Positions 37,247-51,788 of a stretch of DNA of 64,000 bases are shown here, piece after piece. The DNA is from Peptacetobacter sp. (GTDB taxonomy: Bacteria > Bacillota > Clostridia > Peptostreptococcales > Peptostreptococcaceae): positions 1 through 64,000 of the forward strand of contig NZ_JARIBH010000030.1 of NCBI RefSeq assembly GCF_029264495.1. The letters are read 5' to 3'. Both the position numbers and the translations under genes were made by a program. The notes below the pieces were generated by a model. That model saw nothing but the letters and a program-made list of their open reading frames with translations, searched no databases and was not told the DNA's origin. Within the stretch, counting starts at the first letter, position 1. Each line of letters starts with the position of its first letter.

Positions 37247-39025
37247 ATGACTTATAAATATATGAAAAGAATGAAAAATTTAGTAGAGATTTCTAAATTA
37301 GTGACACAATCACAAGATTTTTTTAGTATCAAAGATATAATAATAAGTAAAATGTTGGAAGTTGTCCATCCCGCTAAAGCTTGTGTAAATATATTTTATA
37401 ATGAAGATTTTAATTATGCATATCTGGTATGTTCAAACACTTTAGATTATATTCCAAAAGTTTTTGAAGGAACTGACAGACCAGAAGGAGCTAAAATAGA
37501 TTTTAATTTATATCCAGATTATATTAGAGAAGCTATACAAGAGAAAAAGGTTGTATATGTAAAAGATGTTTTCTTTGATGAATCTGCAGAAAAAGAAAGA
37601 GAAGTTGCAAAAAATGAAGGATATTCAGGTAGAGCGGTATTTCCATTTGTTATAGAGGAAAAAGTTGTTGGATTTATGACTACATTTATAGAAAAAGGTG
37701 AATTTATAAGTGATGAAGATATGAATTTTATCGCATCAGTAGCCTCATTAATGGCACTTTCAATAGAAATAACAAGAAAAAATGAATCTGTAAATAAATT
37801 AGTGAGCAAATTAAGACAAGGAATGGCATCTATAAATGATGCAACTAGAAAATTATACGCTGATAAAGATATAGATACTTATTTGAAGGATCTAACAAAA
37901 CAAGCAGCCGAAATAACAGATAGTGAAGAAGCTATAATTATATTAAATAAAAACAAAAAACATGAAAGAATAGTAAATTGTTACAATAAAAATGAAAGTA
38001 GAAGAAGTAATTTATTTTTGATGTTAGATAAAATATCAGGGACACCAAAAAATGGTGATTTTGCTAATAATGTAAATGAAGTTCTTGAAAATGGATCACA
38101 AATAAATAGTTATATATATCATAGATTGATGAATGAAGACAGTACTTTAGGGTATATAATATGTGCAAATGCAAAAAAATATACGAAAGATGATTTTAGC
38201 ATATTATCAATAATGTCGAATCAAATAACTGTTGGAACACAGATTTATGAATACAATCAAAATGAAGTAAAGCATAGAGTTTTACAAAATGAGTTAGCGG
38301 TCCTAAATAAACAGCAAAAACTTATGATGAATGATGCTAATATTATATGCAATAGGAAAAGTCAACTTTATTGTTATCATAAATCAGCAAAAGTTGTAGG
38401 TGGAGATTTCTATGATGCGTTGAGAGTAGATGATGAAAGAGTTGTATACATAGTAGCTGATGTAATGGGGCATGGTATAGTTTCAAATTATATGGTTGCT
38501 TTAATAAAAGGAGCATTTAAAGTGCTTTGTAGACAATTTACAAAACCGTCAGATATAATGAATAATTTAAATAGTATGCTATTTGAAGAATTTGATAAAA
38601 TGGAAGTTTTTGCAACTTGTATTGTTGGAAGTTTAAATACAGTACATAATACACTTACAATTTCTAATGCAGGACATTATAGTCCGATAATAATAAAAAA
38701 AGATGGAAGTGTCGAAAGAGAAAAAAAATGTATGAAAGGAATACCAATAGGAGTTATAGAAGATCGGAATTACAAAGATAATGTTATTTACACTGAAAAT
38801 TACCCTATGATATGTATGTTTACAGATGGTATTTTAGAAATTAAAAACAAAAACAAAGAAGAATTTGGTCAAGAAAGATTTGAAAAAATACTTTGTAATA
38901 CTTATAAGTATAGTCGGAAATCTATAGTACAAAGAATGAAAGAAGAATTTTATATTTTTTCAGGAAAAAAAGATTATGCAGATGATATAATGATGGTTAT
39001 GTTAAAAGATAATATTTCAGAATAA
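37247..39025 (+). CDS. GAF domain + SpoIIE/RsbU-type PP2C phosphatase
   Basis: Sensor-like N-terminal region; KSAKVVGGDFYDALRVDDERVVYIVADVMGHGIVSNYMVALIKGAF; ATCIVGSLNTVHNTLTISNAGHYSPII. Confidence 0.9.
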   Translation: MTYKYMKRMKNLVEISKLVTQSQDFFSIKDIIISKMLEVVHPAKACVNIFYNEDFNYAYLVCSNTLDYIPKVFEGTDRPEGAKIDFNLYPDYIREAIQEKKVVYVKDVFFDESAEKEREVAKNEGYSGRAVFPFVIEEKVVGFMTTFIEKGEFISDEDMNFIASVASLMALSIEITRKNESVNKLVSKLRQGMASINDATRKLYADKDIDTYLKDLTKQAAEITDSEEAIIILNKNKKHERIVNCYNKNESRRSNLFLMLDKISGTPKNGDFANNVNEVLENGSQINSYIYHRLMNEDSTLGYIICANAKKYTKDDFSILSIMSNQITVGTQIYEYNQNEVKHRVLQNELAVLNKQQKLMMNDANIICNRKSQLYCYHKSAKVVGGDFYDALRVDDERVVYIVADVMGHGIVSNYMVALIKGAFKVLCRQFTKPSDIMNNLNSMLFEEFDKMEVFATCIVGSLNTVHNTLTISNAGHYSPIIIKKDGSVEREKKCMKGIPIGVIEDRNYKDNVIYTENYPMICMFTDGILEIKNKNKEEFGQERFEKILCNTYKYSRKSIVQRMKEEFYIFSGKKDYADDIMMVMLKDNISE

Positions 39026-39041
39026 AATAGTGGGGAATAAA

Positions 39042-39632
39042 ATGGAAGAAGAAATACTAATAATAAATGCAAGCCCTAGAAAAAATAAAAATTGTTTTAA
39101 TATAGTTAAAGATATTATTAATATATTTAATATAGAAAAAATAAAATATAGGGTTTTAAATATATATGAAATGGATATAAACTATTGTGATGATTGTGGT
39201 TTTTGTCAAAGAAAAAAAGGGTGTAGAATAAAGGATGATATGTCAGAATTATATGATGCTTTTGATAAATCAAAAGGAAGTATTGTAGTCAGTCCAATTT
39301 ATTTTAATTCTATTCCGGCAAAAATGAAAACATTAATAGATAGGACACAAGCAATTTATTCTAGTAAGTTCATATTAAAAGATTCTATAATAGATAGAAA
39401 TAAAAAGAGAGCTAGTATGTATATAGCTGTTGGAGGATCAGATGAATATGAAGATCAGTTTGCAGGTGGAGATATAGTAATGGACTTTTTCTTTAAAAGT
39501 ATCAATGCTAGGAGTATAAAGAATATAAGAATATCAAATACAGATGAAAAATCTTACTTACAGAGTAAAGAATATCAAAATAATATAAAAGAAAATACAA
39601 TTGACTATATAAATAATATAAAAAATTTATAA
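39042..39632 (+). CDS. Flavodoxin/NADPH-dependent FMN reductase family protein
   Basis: ILIINASPRKNKNCFNIV; CDDCGFCQRKKGCRIKDDM; SPIYFNSIPAKMKTLIDR. Confidence 0.9.
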   Translation: MEEEILIINASPRKNKNCFNIVKDIINIFNIEKIKYRVLNIYEMDINYCDDCGFCQRKKGCRIKDDMSELYDAFDKSKGSIVVSPIYFNSIPAKMKTLIDRTQAIYSSKFILKDSIIDRNKKRASMYIAVGGSDEYEDQFAGGDIVMDFFFKSINARSIKNIRISNTDEKSYLQSKEYQNNIKENTIDYINNIKNL

Positions 39633-39676
39633 TGATTATAAAATTGAATTTATCTAAATACTAGGAGGTTGAATTC

Positions 39677-40774
39677 ATGAATATAATTACAACTGGAAAT
39701 GATTTGTGTAAAATATTAATTTCAGATGAATATGAAGAGCTATCTAATATTTTATATGAAATAATAGATAGAGATAAAAAATATGATAAAGCAGTTATTA
39801 TAACTGATGAAGTAGTAGATAAAAATCTTTATAAAGACTTGTCAAATAATATATTTGATAAAGTAGATAAAGATAAATTTATAAAAATATGTATTAAAAG
39901 TGGAGAAAATTTTAAAAATATAGATACATATAATGAAATTATAGAAAAACTTATTAATTATGAAGTAAGTAGAAATTCACTTATTATAGCCTTTGGAGGA
40001 GGTGTAATAGGTGATATAGCTGGATTTGTAGCATCAACATATATGAGAGGCTTAGATTATATACAAGTTCCAACAACAATATTATCACAAGTAGATTCAT
40101 CAATTGGTGGTAAAAATGGGTTAGATGTGGGTATATATAAAAATATGATAGGTACAATAAAACAACCATTATTTACATATATAAACATAAATACTTTAAA
40201 AACTTTACCAAAAGAAGAAATAAATAGTGGTTTTGGAGAAGTTATAAAGTATTCAGCGATTATGGACGATGATGGATTGTTTGCAGACTTTTTATATAAA
40301 AATGCTGAAGATATAAAAAAAATAGAAAATAAAAAAATTATTGAAACTATACTAAAATGTGCTAAATTTAAGTCTGGAATTGTAAAAGCTGATGAAAAAG
40401 ATTTGGGATTGAGGAAAATCTTAAATTTTGGTCATACTTTTGGTCATGCTATAGAAAGAGAATACGGTCTAAAACATGGTGAATCAGTAGCATATGGTAT
40501 GAAAATATCTTTTGATATAGCACTTAGTAAAAATTATATTAATAAAAATTATTATAATAAATTTTTAAAATTACTTGAGGTATATGATTTTCATTTTGAG
40601 TTGAAAAAAATAAATATAGAAAGAGTTATTGAAGTTATGAAAAAAGATAAAAAGAATAGTTTTAATGAAATTTCTATTATTTTACCTGATGCAGATTCAT
40701 GTGTAGGAATATTTAAAATGAAAGCAGAAATGCTGGAAAAAGCGATGAAATCATGTGATTTTACTAAAATATAA
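39677..40774 (+). CDS. aroB: 3-dehydroquinate synthase
   Basis: IAFGGGVIGDIAGFVASTYMRGLDYIQVPTTILSQVDSSIGGKNGLD; LNFGHTFGHAIE. Confidence 0.95.
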   Translation: MNIITTGNDLCKILISDEYEELSNILYEIIDRDKKYDKAVIITDEVVDKNLYKDLSNNIFDKVDKDKFIKICIKSGENFKNIDTYNEIIEKLINYEVSRNSLIIAFGGGVIGDIAGFVASTYMRGLDYIQVPTTILSQVDSSIGGKNGLDVGIYKNMIGTIKQPLFTYININTLKTLPKEEINSGFGEVIKYSAIMDDDGLFADFLYKNAEDIKKIENKKIIETILKCAKFKSGIVKADEKDLGLRKILNFGHTFGHAIEREYGLKHGESVAYGMKISFDIALSKNYINKNYYNKFLKLLEVYDFHFELKKINIERVIEVMKKDKKNSFNEISIILPDADSCVGIFKMKAEMLEKAMKSCDFTKI

Positions 40775-40982
40775 TGTAAAAAATATATATCTTAATATAC
40801 ATCTTTAGGATAGTATAAAAATAATATTTTATATAAGTATAAAAAAATAAATTAGAAAAATACGTTATCTTATTATTATTTAAATAGTAATTATTTGATT
40901 TTGATAATAATATTTTGTATAATGTATGTGAAGTAATTATAGTTAAATAAATTTAACATAGAAAATTGTTAGGAGTGAGAAT

Positions 40983-41549
40983 ATGAAATTACCAATAGCA
41001 TTATCAAACAAACACATACACTTATCACAGGAACATATAGATGTTCTATTTGGGAAAGGACATGAATTAGTAAAACTAAAAGATCTTTCTCAACCAGGAC
41101 AGTATGCTTGTGAAGAAAAAGTAGATTTAGTTGGAGCAAAAGGAAAATTAACTGTTAGAGTTTTAGGTCCAGCTAGACCAGAAACACAGGTAGAAGTTTC
41201 TTTAGCAGACTGTTTCCCTTTAGGTGTTAAAGCTCCAATAAGAGAATCAGGAGATATAGAAGGTACTCCAGGTGTAAAACTTGTTGGACCAGCAGGTGAA
41301 GTTGAATTAGAAAAAGGTGTTATAGTAGCATCTAGACATATACACATGAGCAATGAAGATGCAAAAGCATTTGGTGTAAAAGATAAAGATATAGTAAAAG
41401 TTAGAACAGAAGGACCAAGAGGTTTAGTATTTGAGAATGTATTAGTTAGAGCTAAAGACAGTTTTAAACTAGAAATGCATGTTGATATGGAAGAAGGAAA
41501 TGCAGCTGGTGTTAAAAATGGAGATTTAGTAGAATTAATAGCAGAATAA
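40983..41549 (+). CDS. pduL: PduL-type phosphate propanoyl/acetyltransferase
   Basis: PIALSNKHIHLSQEHIDVLFG; GVIVASRHIHMSNEDAKAFGV; MHVDMEEGNAAGVKNGD. Confidence 0.93.
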   Translation: MKLPIALSNKHIHLSQEHIDVLFGKGHELVKLKDLSQPGQYACEEKVDLVGAKGKLTVRVLGPARPETQVEVSLADCFPLGVKAPIRESGDIEGTPGVKLVGPAGEVELEKGVIVASRHIHMSNEDAKAFGVKDKDIVKVRTEGPRGLVFENVLVRAKDSFKLEMHVDMEEGNAAGVKNGDLVELIAE

Positions 41550-41687
41550 TATTATTTATATAACATACTAAATAAATAACAAATATAAAAAATAAAACAA
41601 AAATAGAGTTATATAGCATACTAAATAGGTAAAAAATTTTGAAATATGATGAACATTGTATATGATATGAAATATTCTGAAAAAAAG

Positions 41688-41716
41688 TTGGATTTTCAAA
41701 AAAAATGTAGTATGAT
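41688..41716 (+). promoter_or_regulatory. Sigma-A-like promoter TTGGAT-N17-TATGAT upstream of PFOR
   Basis: Consensus spacing and near-consensus hexamers. Confidence 0.55.
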
Positions 41717-41819
41717 ATATAACGGAAGAAAAATTATAAGTTTTTTATACTCTAAATAACATAGAGATTTATAAGTATAAATAAAAATGAACTTGCCTTT
41801 AGATAGACAAGCTAATTAA

Positions 41820-45383
<3,564 letters not shown>

Positions 45384-45404
45384 TTATTATTAAATATATA
45401 AGTA

Positions 45405-45441
45405 AGATGCTACAAGAAAATTCTTGTAGCATCTTTTTTTA
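45405..45441 (+). terminator. Rho-independent terminator
   Basis: GATGCTACAAGAAAATTCTTGTAGCATCTTTTTTT. Confidence 0.9.
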
Positions 45442-45588
45442 TGAATAAATTATAAATTATAAATATATTTATTAATTAAAATTAAGTATTTACTACAAAT
45501 TATAAGTCTAGATAGAACTTATTTTATTGTTATATGGTATAATATATTAAGTATTATTTATAGATATAAAGAAAGAGAAGGTGTTTTA

Positions 45589-47046
45589 ATGAAACTTGAT
45601 AATATACTAGAAGGAATAGAATTTCTATCAATAGTTGGAAATAAAAATATAGATATAAACGATATTCAATATGATTCAAGAAAAGTTGAAGAAGGAACTA
45701 TGTTTATATGTATAAAAGGATTTGTATCAGATGGTCATAAATTTATAGATTCTGCATATGAAAAAGGAGCAAGAGTATTTTTAATACAAGATGATGTAGA
45801 ATTTAAAAAAGATTGTACTTATATAAAGGTTGAAGATAGTAGAAAAACTATGGCTAAAGTTGCTGCAAATTTATGCGAACATCCATCAGATAAGTTTAAT
45901 GTTATTGGAGTAACTGGAACGAATGGGAAAACTAGTATTACTACATTTATAAATGAAATACTTAGAAATTGTGATAAAAAAGTTGGTCTTATAGGGACTA
46001 TAAAAATTTTTGATGGTGATAATGAAGTACCATCAAATTCAACAACACCAGAAAGTGTAGATTTACAGAAAATATTTAAAAAAATGTTGAATAATGGATG
46101 TGATTGTTGTGCTATGGAAGTTTCATCTCACTCATTAGAACTTAATAGAGTTGATGATACTAATTTTAAAATAGGTATATTTACAAATTTAACTCCAGAT
46201 CATCTAGATTTTCATAAAACTCTAGAAAACTATAGAAAAGCAAAAGAAAAATTATTCTATAAAACGACAGAAGCAAATATTATAAATATAGATGATGAAG
46301 GTGGTAAAAAAATATACGATAGTATAAAAAATTTAGATACTAAATGTCTTACATATGGAATAGAAAATAAAGCTGATTTTATGGCTAAAAATATAAAATC
46401 AGATGCATCTGGTGTAGCATATACACTTATAACACCGATGTATGAAGAAGAAATATTTATACCAGTTCCAGGAAAATTTACAGTATACAATACGTTAGCA
46501 GTAATAGCTGCCTGCGAAATGCTAGGAATAGATAAAAATGATTATTTAAAATCTCTTAGAAATACAGGAGGTGTTTCAGGTAGATTTGAAACAGTACCAA
46601 ATAATAAAGGAATAAGTGTAATAGTAGATTATGCACATACTCCTGATGCACTTGAAAATGTTCTTAAAACAGCTAGAGAATTTGTTGAAGGAGAATTGAT
46701 ATCTGTTTTTGGATGTGGAGGAGATAGAGATTCAGAAAAAAGACCTCTTATGGGTAAAATAGGTCAAAATCTTTCAGATAGATGTATAATAACTAGTGAT
46801 AATCCTAGAACAGAAAATCCTACATTAATAATAGAAGATATTTTAGATGGTCTTGATAAAAATAATAAAAATTATGAAGTAATAGAAGATAGAAAAGAAG
46901 CGATAAAAAAAGCTATTAAATCTTCTAAAAAAGGTGATGTCGTATTAATAGCAGGAAAAGGACATGAAAATTATCAAATTATAGGTAAAACAAAACACCA
47001 TTTTGATGATAAAGAGATAGCAAGAGAAGTTTTAGCATTAATATAA
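45589..47046 (+). CDS. murE: UDP-N-acetylmuramoyl-tripeptide synthetase MurE (probably meso-DAP-adding)
   Basis: VIGVTGTNGKTSITTFI; SNSTTPESVDLQ; DYAHTPDALENVL; TSDNPRTENP (DNPR motif). Confidence 0.95.
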   Translation: MKLDNILEGIEFLSIVGNKNIDINDIQYDSRKVEEGTMFICIKGFVSDGHKFIDSAYEKGARVFLIQDDVEFKKDCTYIKVEDSRKTMAKVAANLCEHPSDKFNVIGVTGTNGKTSITTFINEILRNCDKKVGLIGTIKIFDGDNEVPSNSTTPESVDLQKIFKKMLNNGCDCCAMEVSSHSLELNRVDDTNFKIGIFTNLTPDHLDFHKTLENYRKAKEKLFYKTTEANIINIDDEGGKKIYDSIKNLDTKCLTYGIENKADFMAKNIKSDASGVAYTLITPMYEEEIFIPVPGKFTVYNTLAVIAACEMLGIDKNDYLKSLRNTGGVSGRFETVPNNKGISVIVDYAHTPDALENVLKTAREFVEGELISVFGCGGDRDSEKRPLMGKIGQNLSDRCIITSDNPRTENPTLIIEDILDGLDKNNKNYEVIEDRKEAIKKAIKSSKKGDVVLIAGKGHENYQIIGKTKHHFDDKEIAREVLALI

Positions 47047-47174
47047 TATATATTAACATTATAAAATTTTATTAATGTAAATTTGATGAAATTAATTAAT
47101 TATGTTATCATTATTTTGTAATGTTTGAATTTTAAATATTTTTTATAAATAAAAATAAGAAAGAGGTAAATAAA

Positions 47175-48185
47175 ATGGCGGTATTAGTAACAGGTGGTGC
47201 TGGTTATATTGGTAGTCACACATCAATAGAATTACTAGCAGAAGGATATGATGTTATAATAGCTGATAATTTTTGTAATAGTAACCCTATAGTTATAGAT
47301 AGAATAAAAGAATTATCAGGAAAAGATGTGATTTGCTATGAAGTAGATGTTAGAGACTTTGAAAAAATGGAAGAAATATTTAAAAATAATAAAATAGATT
47401 CTATAATACATTTTGCAGGTCTTAAAGCTGTTGGAGAATCTGTTGAAAAACCAATAGAATATTATAATAATAATTTAATATCTACACTTACAATATTTGA
47501 TTTAATGAAAAAATATGATGTTAAAAACTTTGTATTTAGTTCATCAGCTACTGTATATGGAGATCCTCATAAATGTCCTATATTAGAAGATTTTCCATTA
47601 TCAGTAACAAATCCATATGGTAGAACAAAACTAATGATAGAAGAAATGTTAAAAGATATAGCAAAAGTAGATGATACTATGAATATAGCTATACTTAGAT
47701 ATTTTAATCCAGTTGGGGCACACAAAAGTGGTAAAATAGGAGAAGAACCAAATGGAATTCCTAATAACTTAGTACCATATATAACTAAAGTTGCAATAGG
47801 GCAATTAAAAGAGGTTAGTGTGTTTGGTGATGATTATCCAACTGTAGATGGTACGGGAGTTAGAGATTATATACATGTTGTAGATTTAGCAAAAGGACAT
47901 GTAAAAGCAATAGATAAATTAAATGAAAAACCAGGTTTAGTTGTATATAACTTAGGAACTGGTGTTGGATACAGTGTTTTAGAAATGATAAAAATGTTCT
48001 CAGAAATAAGTGGAAGAGAAATTCCTTATAAAATAGTTGGAAGAAGAGCAGGAGATATAGCAGAATGTTATGCTGATCCTACAAAAGCAGAAAAAGAATT
48101 AGGATGGAAAGCAGAATATGGCTTAAAAGAGATGTGTGAAGACTCTTGGAGATGGCAAGAAAATAATCCGAATGGATATAATTAA
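47175..48185 (+). CDS. galE: UDP-glucose 4-epimerase
   Basis: VLVTGGAGYIGSHTSIELL; SSSATVYGDPHKCPI; NPYGRTKLMIE; GTGVRDYIHVVDLAKGH. Confidence 0.96.
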   Translation: MAVLVTGGAGYIGSHTSIELLAEGYDVIIADNFCNSNPIVIDRIKELSGKDVICYEVDVRDFEKMEEIFKNNKIDSIIHFAGLKAVGESVEKPIEYYNNNLISTLTIFDLMKKYDVKNFVFSSSATVYGDPHKCPILEDFPLSVTNPYGRTKLMIEEMLKDIAKVDDTMNIAILRYFNPVGAHKSGKIGEEPNGIPNNLVPYITKVAIGQLKEVSVFGDDYPTVDGTGVRDYIHVVDLAKGHVKAIDKLNEKPGLVVYNLGTGVGYSVLEMIKMFSEISGREIPYKIVGRRAGDIAECYADPTKAEKELGWKAEYGLKEMCEDSWRWQENNPNGYN

Positions 48186-48242
48186 AAGCTTATAAATGAA
48201 ATTATAAGATAAATTAATGAAATTAGTAGGAGGAAATTGGTA

Positions 48243-50048
48243 ATGAAAAAGCTAATTAAAAAGTATTTTGCTATAATTATGTCTGTTTTTATGATTTTTT
48301 CGGTTGGCTTCCAAGACAATACAGTTGAAGCAGCTTCAAAACAGTTAATAATAGTTAATACAAAATATAATAAGTTATCATTTTATGAAAATGACAAGTT
48401 AGTAAGAAGATTTGATGTAGCATCAGGGAAACCGAGTACACCTACTCCAACAGGAAAAACAAGTGTGGCCAATAAAATAGTTAATAGACCATATTATTCA
48501 GGTGGAATCCCAGGAGGACATCCAAATAATCCTCTAGGAAATAGATGGATTGGAATTTTTGGTGGAAGCACTTATGCTATGCATGGAAATAACAAAGAAA
48601 GCTCTATAGGAAAACACGTTTCTGGTGGATGTATAAGAATGCATAATGCAGAAATAAGATGGTTATTCCCTAAAGTTAGAATAGGATGTACTGTACTAAT
48701 AGATTATAGTTCAAAAACTGATGAACAGATAGCTAAAAAATATGGAGTTTCATTTAAGACACCAATAAAAGCTGGCTGGAAAGTAGTTAATGGACAGAAA
48801 AAATATCTAAAAGAAAATGGTAAATATGCTACTAATGAATGGTTAACAATATCAGGTAAAAAATATCATTTCAATTCTAATAGTTTTGCAGATAGAGGAA
48901 TGCAGACAATATCAGGTAAAAAATATTACTTTGATAAAGAATGTGTAATGAAAACTGGTTGGATAACAGATAGTGGATTTAAATACTACTTTGATTCAAA
49001 TGGATCAGCTCATGTAGGATGGTTAGAATTAAATGGAAAAACATACTATTTTGACCAAACAGGAGCAATGGTAAAAGGAAATCAGACAATAGATGGAACA
49101 GAATATTCATTTAATGAAAATGGAGAAGCTGTTTCAAATTGGGAAACAGTAAAAGGAAATAACAGATATTCTACTGCTGCCGAAATAAGTAAAATGAACT
49201 ATTCAAATGGAGGAACAGTTGTTTTAGTAAATGGAAATGCAATAGTAGATGGAATAGCAGCTACACCACTTGCATCATCAGAAAATGCTTCAATACTATT
49301 AGCTGATAAAGATAGATTACCTTCAGAAACAGATAAAAGAATAAGAGAAATAGCACCACAAAAAATAATTATTGTTGGTGGAACAAATGCAGTTAGTACA
49401 GCATTAGAAAATAAAATATCTAAAGACTATGCAGTAAAAGTGGAAAGAATATCAGGAAAAGATAGATATGATACTTCATTTGAAATAGCAAAAAAATTAG
49501 CTGAAAATGGAGTGGCAATAGAAAAAGTATATGTAGTATCTGGTAAAGGTGAAGCAGATGCACTTTCTGTAGCATCAAAAGCAGGTGAAGAAAAACAACC
49601 AATTATACTTACAGATAAAGATTCTATAAATATGGATATGTTCAACTGGTTAAAAGAACAAAATCTTCAAGATGCATATTTTATAGGAGGAGATAGAGTA
49701 ATATCAAATAATGTTATAAATTCTGTAAATGATATAACAGTAAATGATGTATCAAAAAATAGAATATCTGGAAGTAATAGAGAAGAAACAAATGCAAAAG
49801 TTATAGAAGTATTATATAAAGAAGGATATGATACAATATTTGCGGCTAAATCTAATGTTTTAATAGATGCACTTTCAGCAGGTCCTATTGCAGCACAGAG
49901 AAATTGTCCTGTAGTTTTAGTTAATTCAAGAGGGCTTGTAGAATCTCAAAAAAGAGTTTTAAGTGGATCTTATGCAGATAGTTTATATCAAATTGGTGGA
50001 GGCGTTTCATTTAAAGGAATGAGCCAAATAAATTCTATGATAAAATAG
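48243..50048 (+). CDS. YkuD L,D-transpeptidase with choline-binding-type repeats and three CWB2 repeats
   Basis: Signal peptide; HGNNKESSIGKHVSGGCIRMHNAEIRWLFP YkuD active site; GKKYYFD repeats; CWB2 repeats (VKGNNRYSTAAEIS, ISGKDRYDTSFEIA, ISGSNREETNAKVI). Confidence 0.92.
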   Translation: MKKLIKKYFAIIMSVFMIFSVGFQDNTVEAASKQLIIVNTKYNKLSFYENDKLVRRFDVASGKPSTPTPTGKTSVANKIVNRPYYSGGIPGGHPNNPLGNRWIGIFGGSTYAMHGNNKESSIGKHVSGGCIRMHNAEIRWLFPKVRIGCTVLIDYSSKTDEQIAKKYGVSFKTPIKAGWKVVNGQKKYLKENGKYATNEWLTISGKKYHFNSNSFADRGMQTISGKKYYFDKECVMKTGWITDSGFKYYFDSNGSAHVGWLELNGKTYYFDQTGAMVKGNQTIDGTEYSFNENGEAVSNWETVKGNNRYSTAAEISKMNYSNGGTVVLVNGNAIVDGIAATPLASSENASILLADKDRLPSETDKRIREIAPQKIIIVGGTNAVSTALENKISKDYAVKVERISGKDRYDTSFEIAKKLAENGVAIEKVYVVSGKGEADALSVASKAGEEKQPIILTDKDSINMDMFNWLKEQNLQDAYFIGGDRVISNNVINSVNDITVNDVSKNRISGSNREETNAKVIEVLYKEGYDTIFAAKSNVLIDALSAGPIAAQRNCPVVLVNSRGLVESQKRVLSGSYADSLYQIGGGVSFKGMSQINSMIK

Positions 50049-50087
50049 TTATAAAAATATAGAATAATATTTTAAATAGAGTATTTA

Positions 50088-50150
50088 AAAAGCAGTTTTC
50101 TATTTATAGTTATCAATTGACTATATAGGAAACTGCTTTCTTTATTTTAA
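50088..50150 (+). terminator. Probable rho-independent terminator
   Basis: AAAAGCAGTTTTCTATTTATAG...CTATATAGGAAACTGCTTTC then T-rich. Confidence 0.65.
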
Positions 50151-50276
50151 TATATTCTTATTATTTATAAATAAAAATAGTATAAAAAAATATTTCTCAG
50201 CCTAATTGTTTATTTTTTAAATATACCCTTTGAAAAATTCATTTAAATCTGATAAAATAACAATATAATAAAACAG

Positions 50277-50291
50277 AATAGTCAGAAAAAT
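50277..50291. promoter_or_regulatory. CodY-box-like AATAGTCAGAAAAAT (12/15)
   Basis: 18 nt upstream of brnQ start; weak by sequence alone. Confidence 0.3.
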
Positions 50292-50309
50292 CAAAAAAGG
50301 AGGGTTTAT

Positions 50310-51593
50310 ATGAAGAAAAAAACAAATGATATACTTATTGTAGGATTTGCTTTGTTTTCAATGTTCTTTGGTGCAGGAAATTTACTTTTCCCACCGTATT
50401 TAGGAATGGTATCTGGGAAAAATTGGTTCATATCATTTTTAGGATTTATAATAGCCGATGCAGGATTATCACTTTTAGTTATAGTAGTAGCAGCAAAAAA
50501 TAAAGGAATATTAGATGAAATTTTAATAAGAGGTGGTAAAAAATTAGCTAGATTTATAGGTTGTGCCTCTATACTGTGTATAGGCCCATTTTTAGCTATA
50601 CCAAGAACAGCAGCAACAACATTTGAGATGAGTGTTTTACCTTTTGCACCTAATTCTAATACTTTAGTTTCTGTTATTTTTTCAATTATATTCTTTGGAA
50701 TAACATATGCTCTTACAATAAGGGCAACAAAAGTAATAGATATTATAGGAAAAATTTTAACACCAATACTAATAATATCTTTATTAGCACTTATAGTAAA
50801 AGGAATAATAACTCCAATAGGGCCAATAAGTTCAACTAGTATGATAGATAGAAGTTTGTTTAGTGAAGGTATATCTCAAGGATATTTAACTATGGATGCT
50901 TTGGGTTCTGCTGCAATGGCAAGTATAATGATAAGTACAATAGTATCAAAAGGATATAATGATCCTAAAGAACAAATATCTATGACAATAAAAGCTGGAT
51001 TAGTGTCAGGACTTGCTTTAGCTGTAGTATACGGAGGTTTAACGTATTTAGGAGCTACATTATCTACTATGCACGATTTAAATACATCACAGGCACTTTT
51101 AGTAGTAGCTGCTACAGAAGGAATATTTGGAGCTCCAGGAAAAATTCTACTAGCTATAATGGTATTATTTGCATGCTTGACAACATCTATAGGACTTACA
51201 TCGTCAGCAGCTAAGTATTTTTCAGATATATCAAATGGTAGATTATCTTATGAAAAAATAGTTACAGCTATATGTATATTTAGTGCAATTGTATCTAATT
51301 TTGGAGTAAGTACAATAATAAAATTTTCGATACCAGTACTTCAAACAATTTATCCTGTTATGATAATACTTGTAGTTTTAACTATATTTACTAAAAAAAT
51401 AAAAAATGATAACACTTTTAAAGGTGCAGCTTATTTTGTATTTGTATTTAGTATATTATCAGTATTAAATTCTTTAACAGGAGTATTTAAATTTGTGACT
51501 TTAGTACCATTAGCTTCATTAGGATTTGGATGGATTATACCAGGAATAGTAGGAGCTATATTGGGAAGTTTTATAAAAACTAGAAAAATATAA
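50310..51593 (+). CDS. brnQ: Branched-chain amino acid:cation transporter
   Basis: GFALFSMFFGAGNLLFPPYLGMVSG; ARFIGCASILCIGPFLAIPRTAATTFEMS. Confidence 0.95.
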   Translation: MKKKTNDILIVGFALFSMFFGAGNLLFPPYLGMVSGKNWFISFLGFIIADAGLSLLVIVVAAKNKGILDEILIRGGKKLARFIGCASILCIGPFLAIPRTAATTFEMSVLPFAPNSNTLVSVIFSIIFFGITYALTIRATKVIDIIGKILTPILIISLLALIVKGIITPIGPISSTSMIDRSLFSEGISQGYLTMDALGSAAMASIMISTIVSKGYNDPKEQISMTIKAGLVSGLALAVVYGGLTYLGATLSTMHDLNTSQALLVVAATEGIFGAPGKILLAIMVLFACLTTSIGLTSSAAKYFSDISNGRLSYEKIVTAICIFSAIVSNFGVSTIIKFSIPVLQTIYPVMIILVVLTIFTKKIKNDNTFKGAAYFVFVFSILSVLNSLTGVFKFVTLVPLASLGFGWIIPGIVGAILGSFIKTRKI

Positions 51594-51788
51594 AGTATAA
51601 AATAAAAGTATGTTTTAGATTATCTAGATATACTTTTATTTTTTTTATACTAAACATTTAATATTGTTTTAAATTAAGTTTTAATGTTTTTTTTCTTGAA
51701 ATATGATAAACTAAATAGGTATATTATTTATGTATAAAAAATTTAAAATATAATCTATTTTATTATTAGATAGAGAGGGGAAATATAG

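Noticed and set aside
41671-41685. CodY-like AATATTCTGAAAAAA upstream of PFOR (12/15)
   Set aside because: Several 12/15 matches are expected by chance in DNA this AT-rich, and context is not specific enough.
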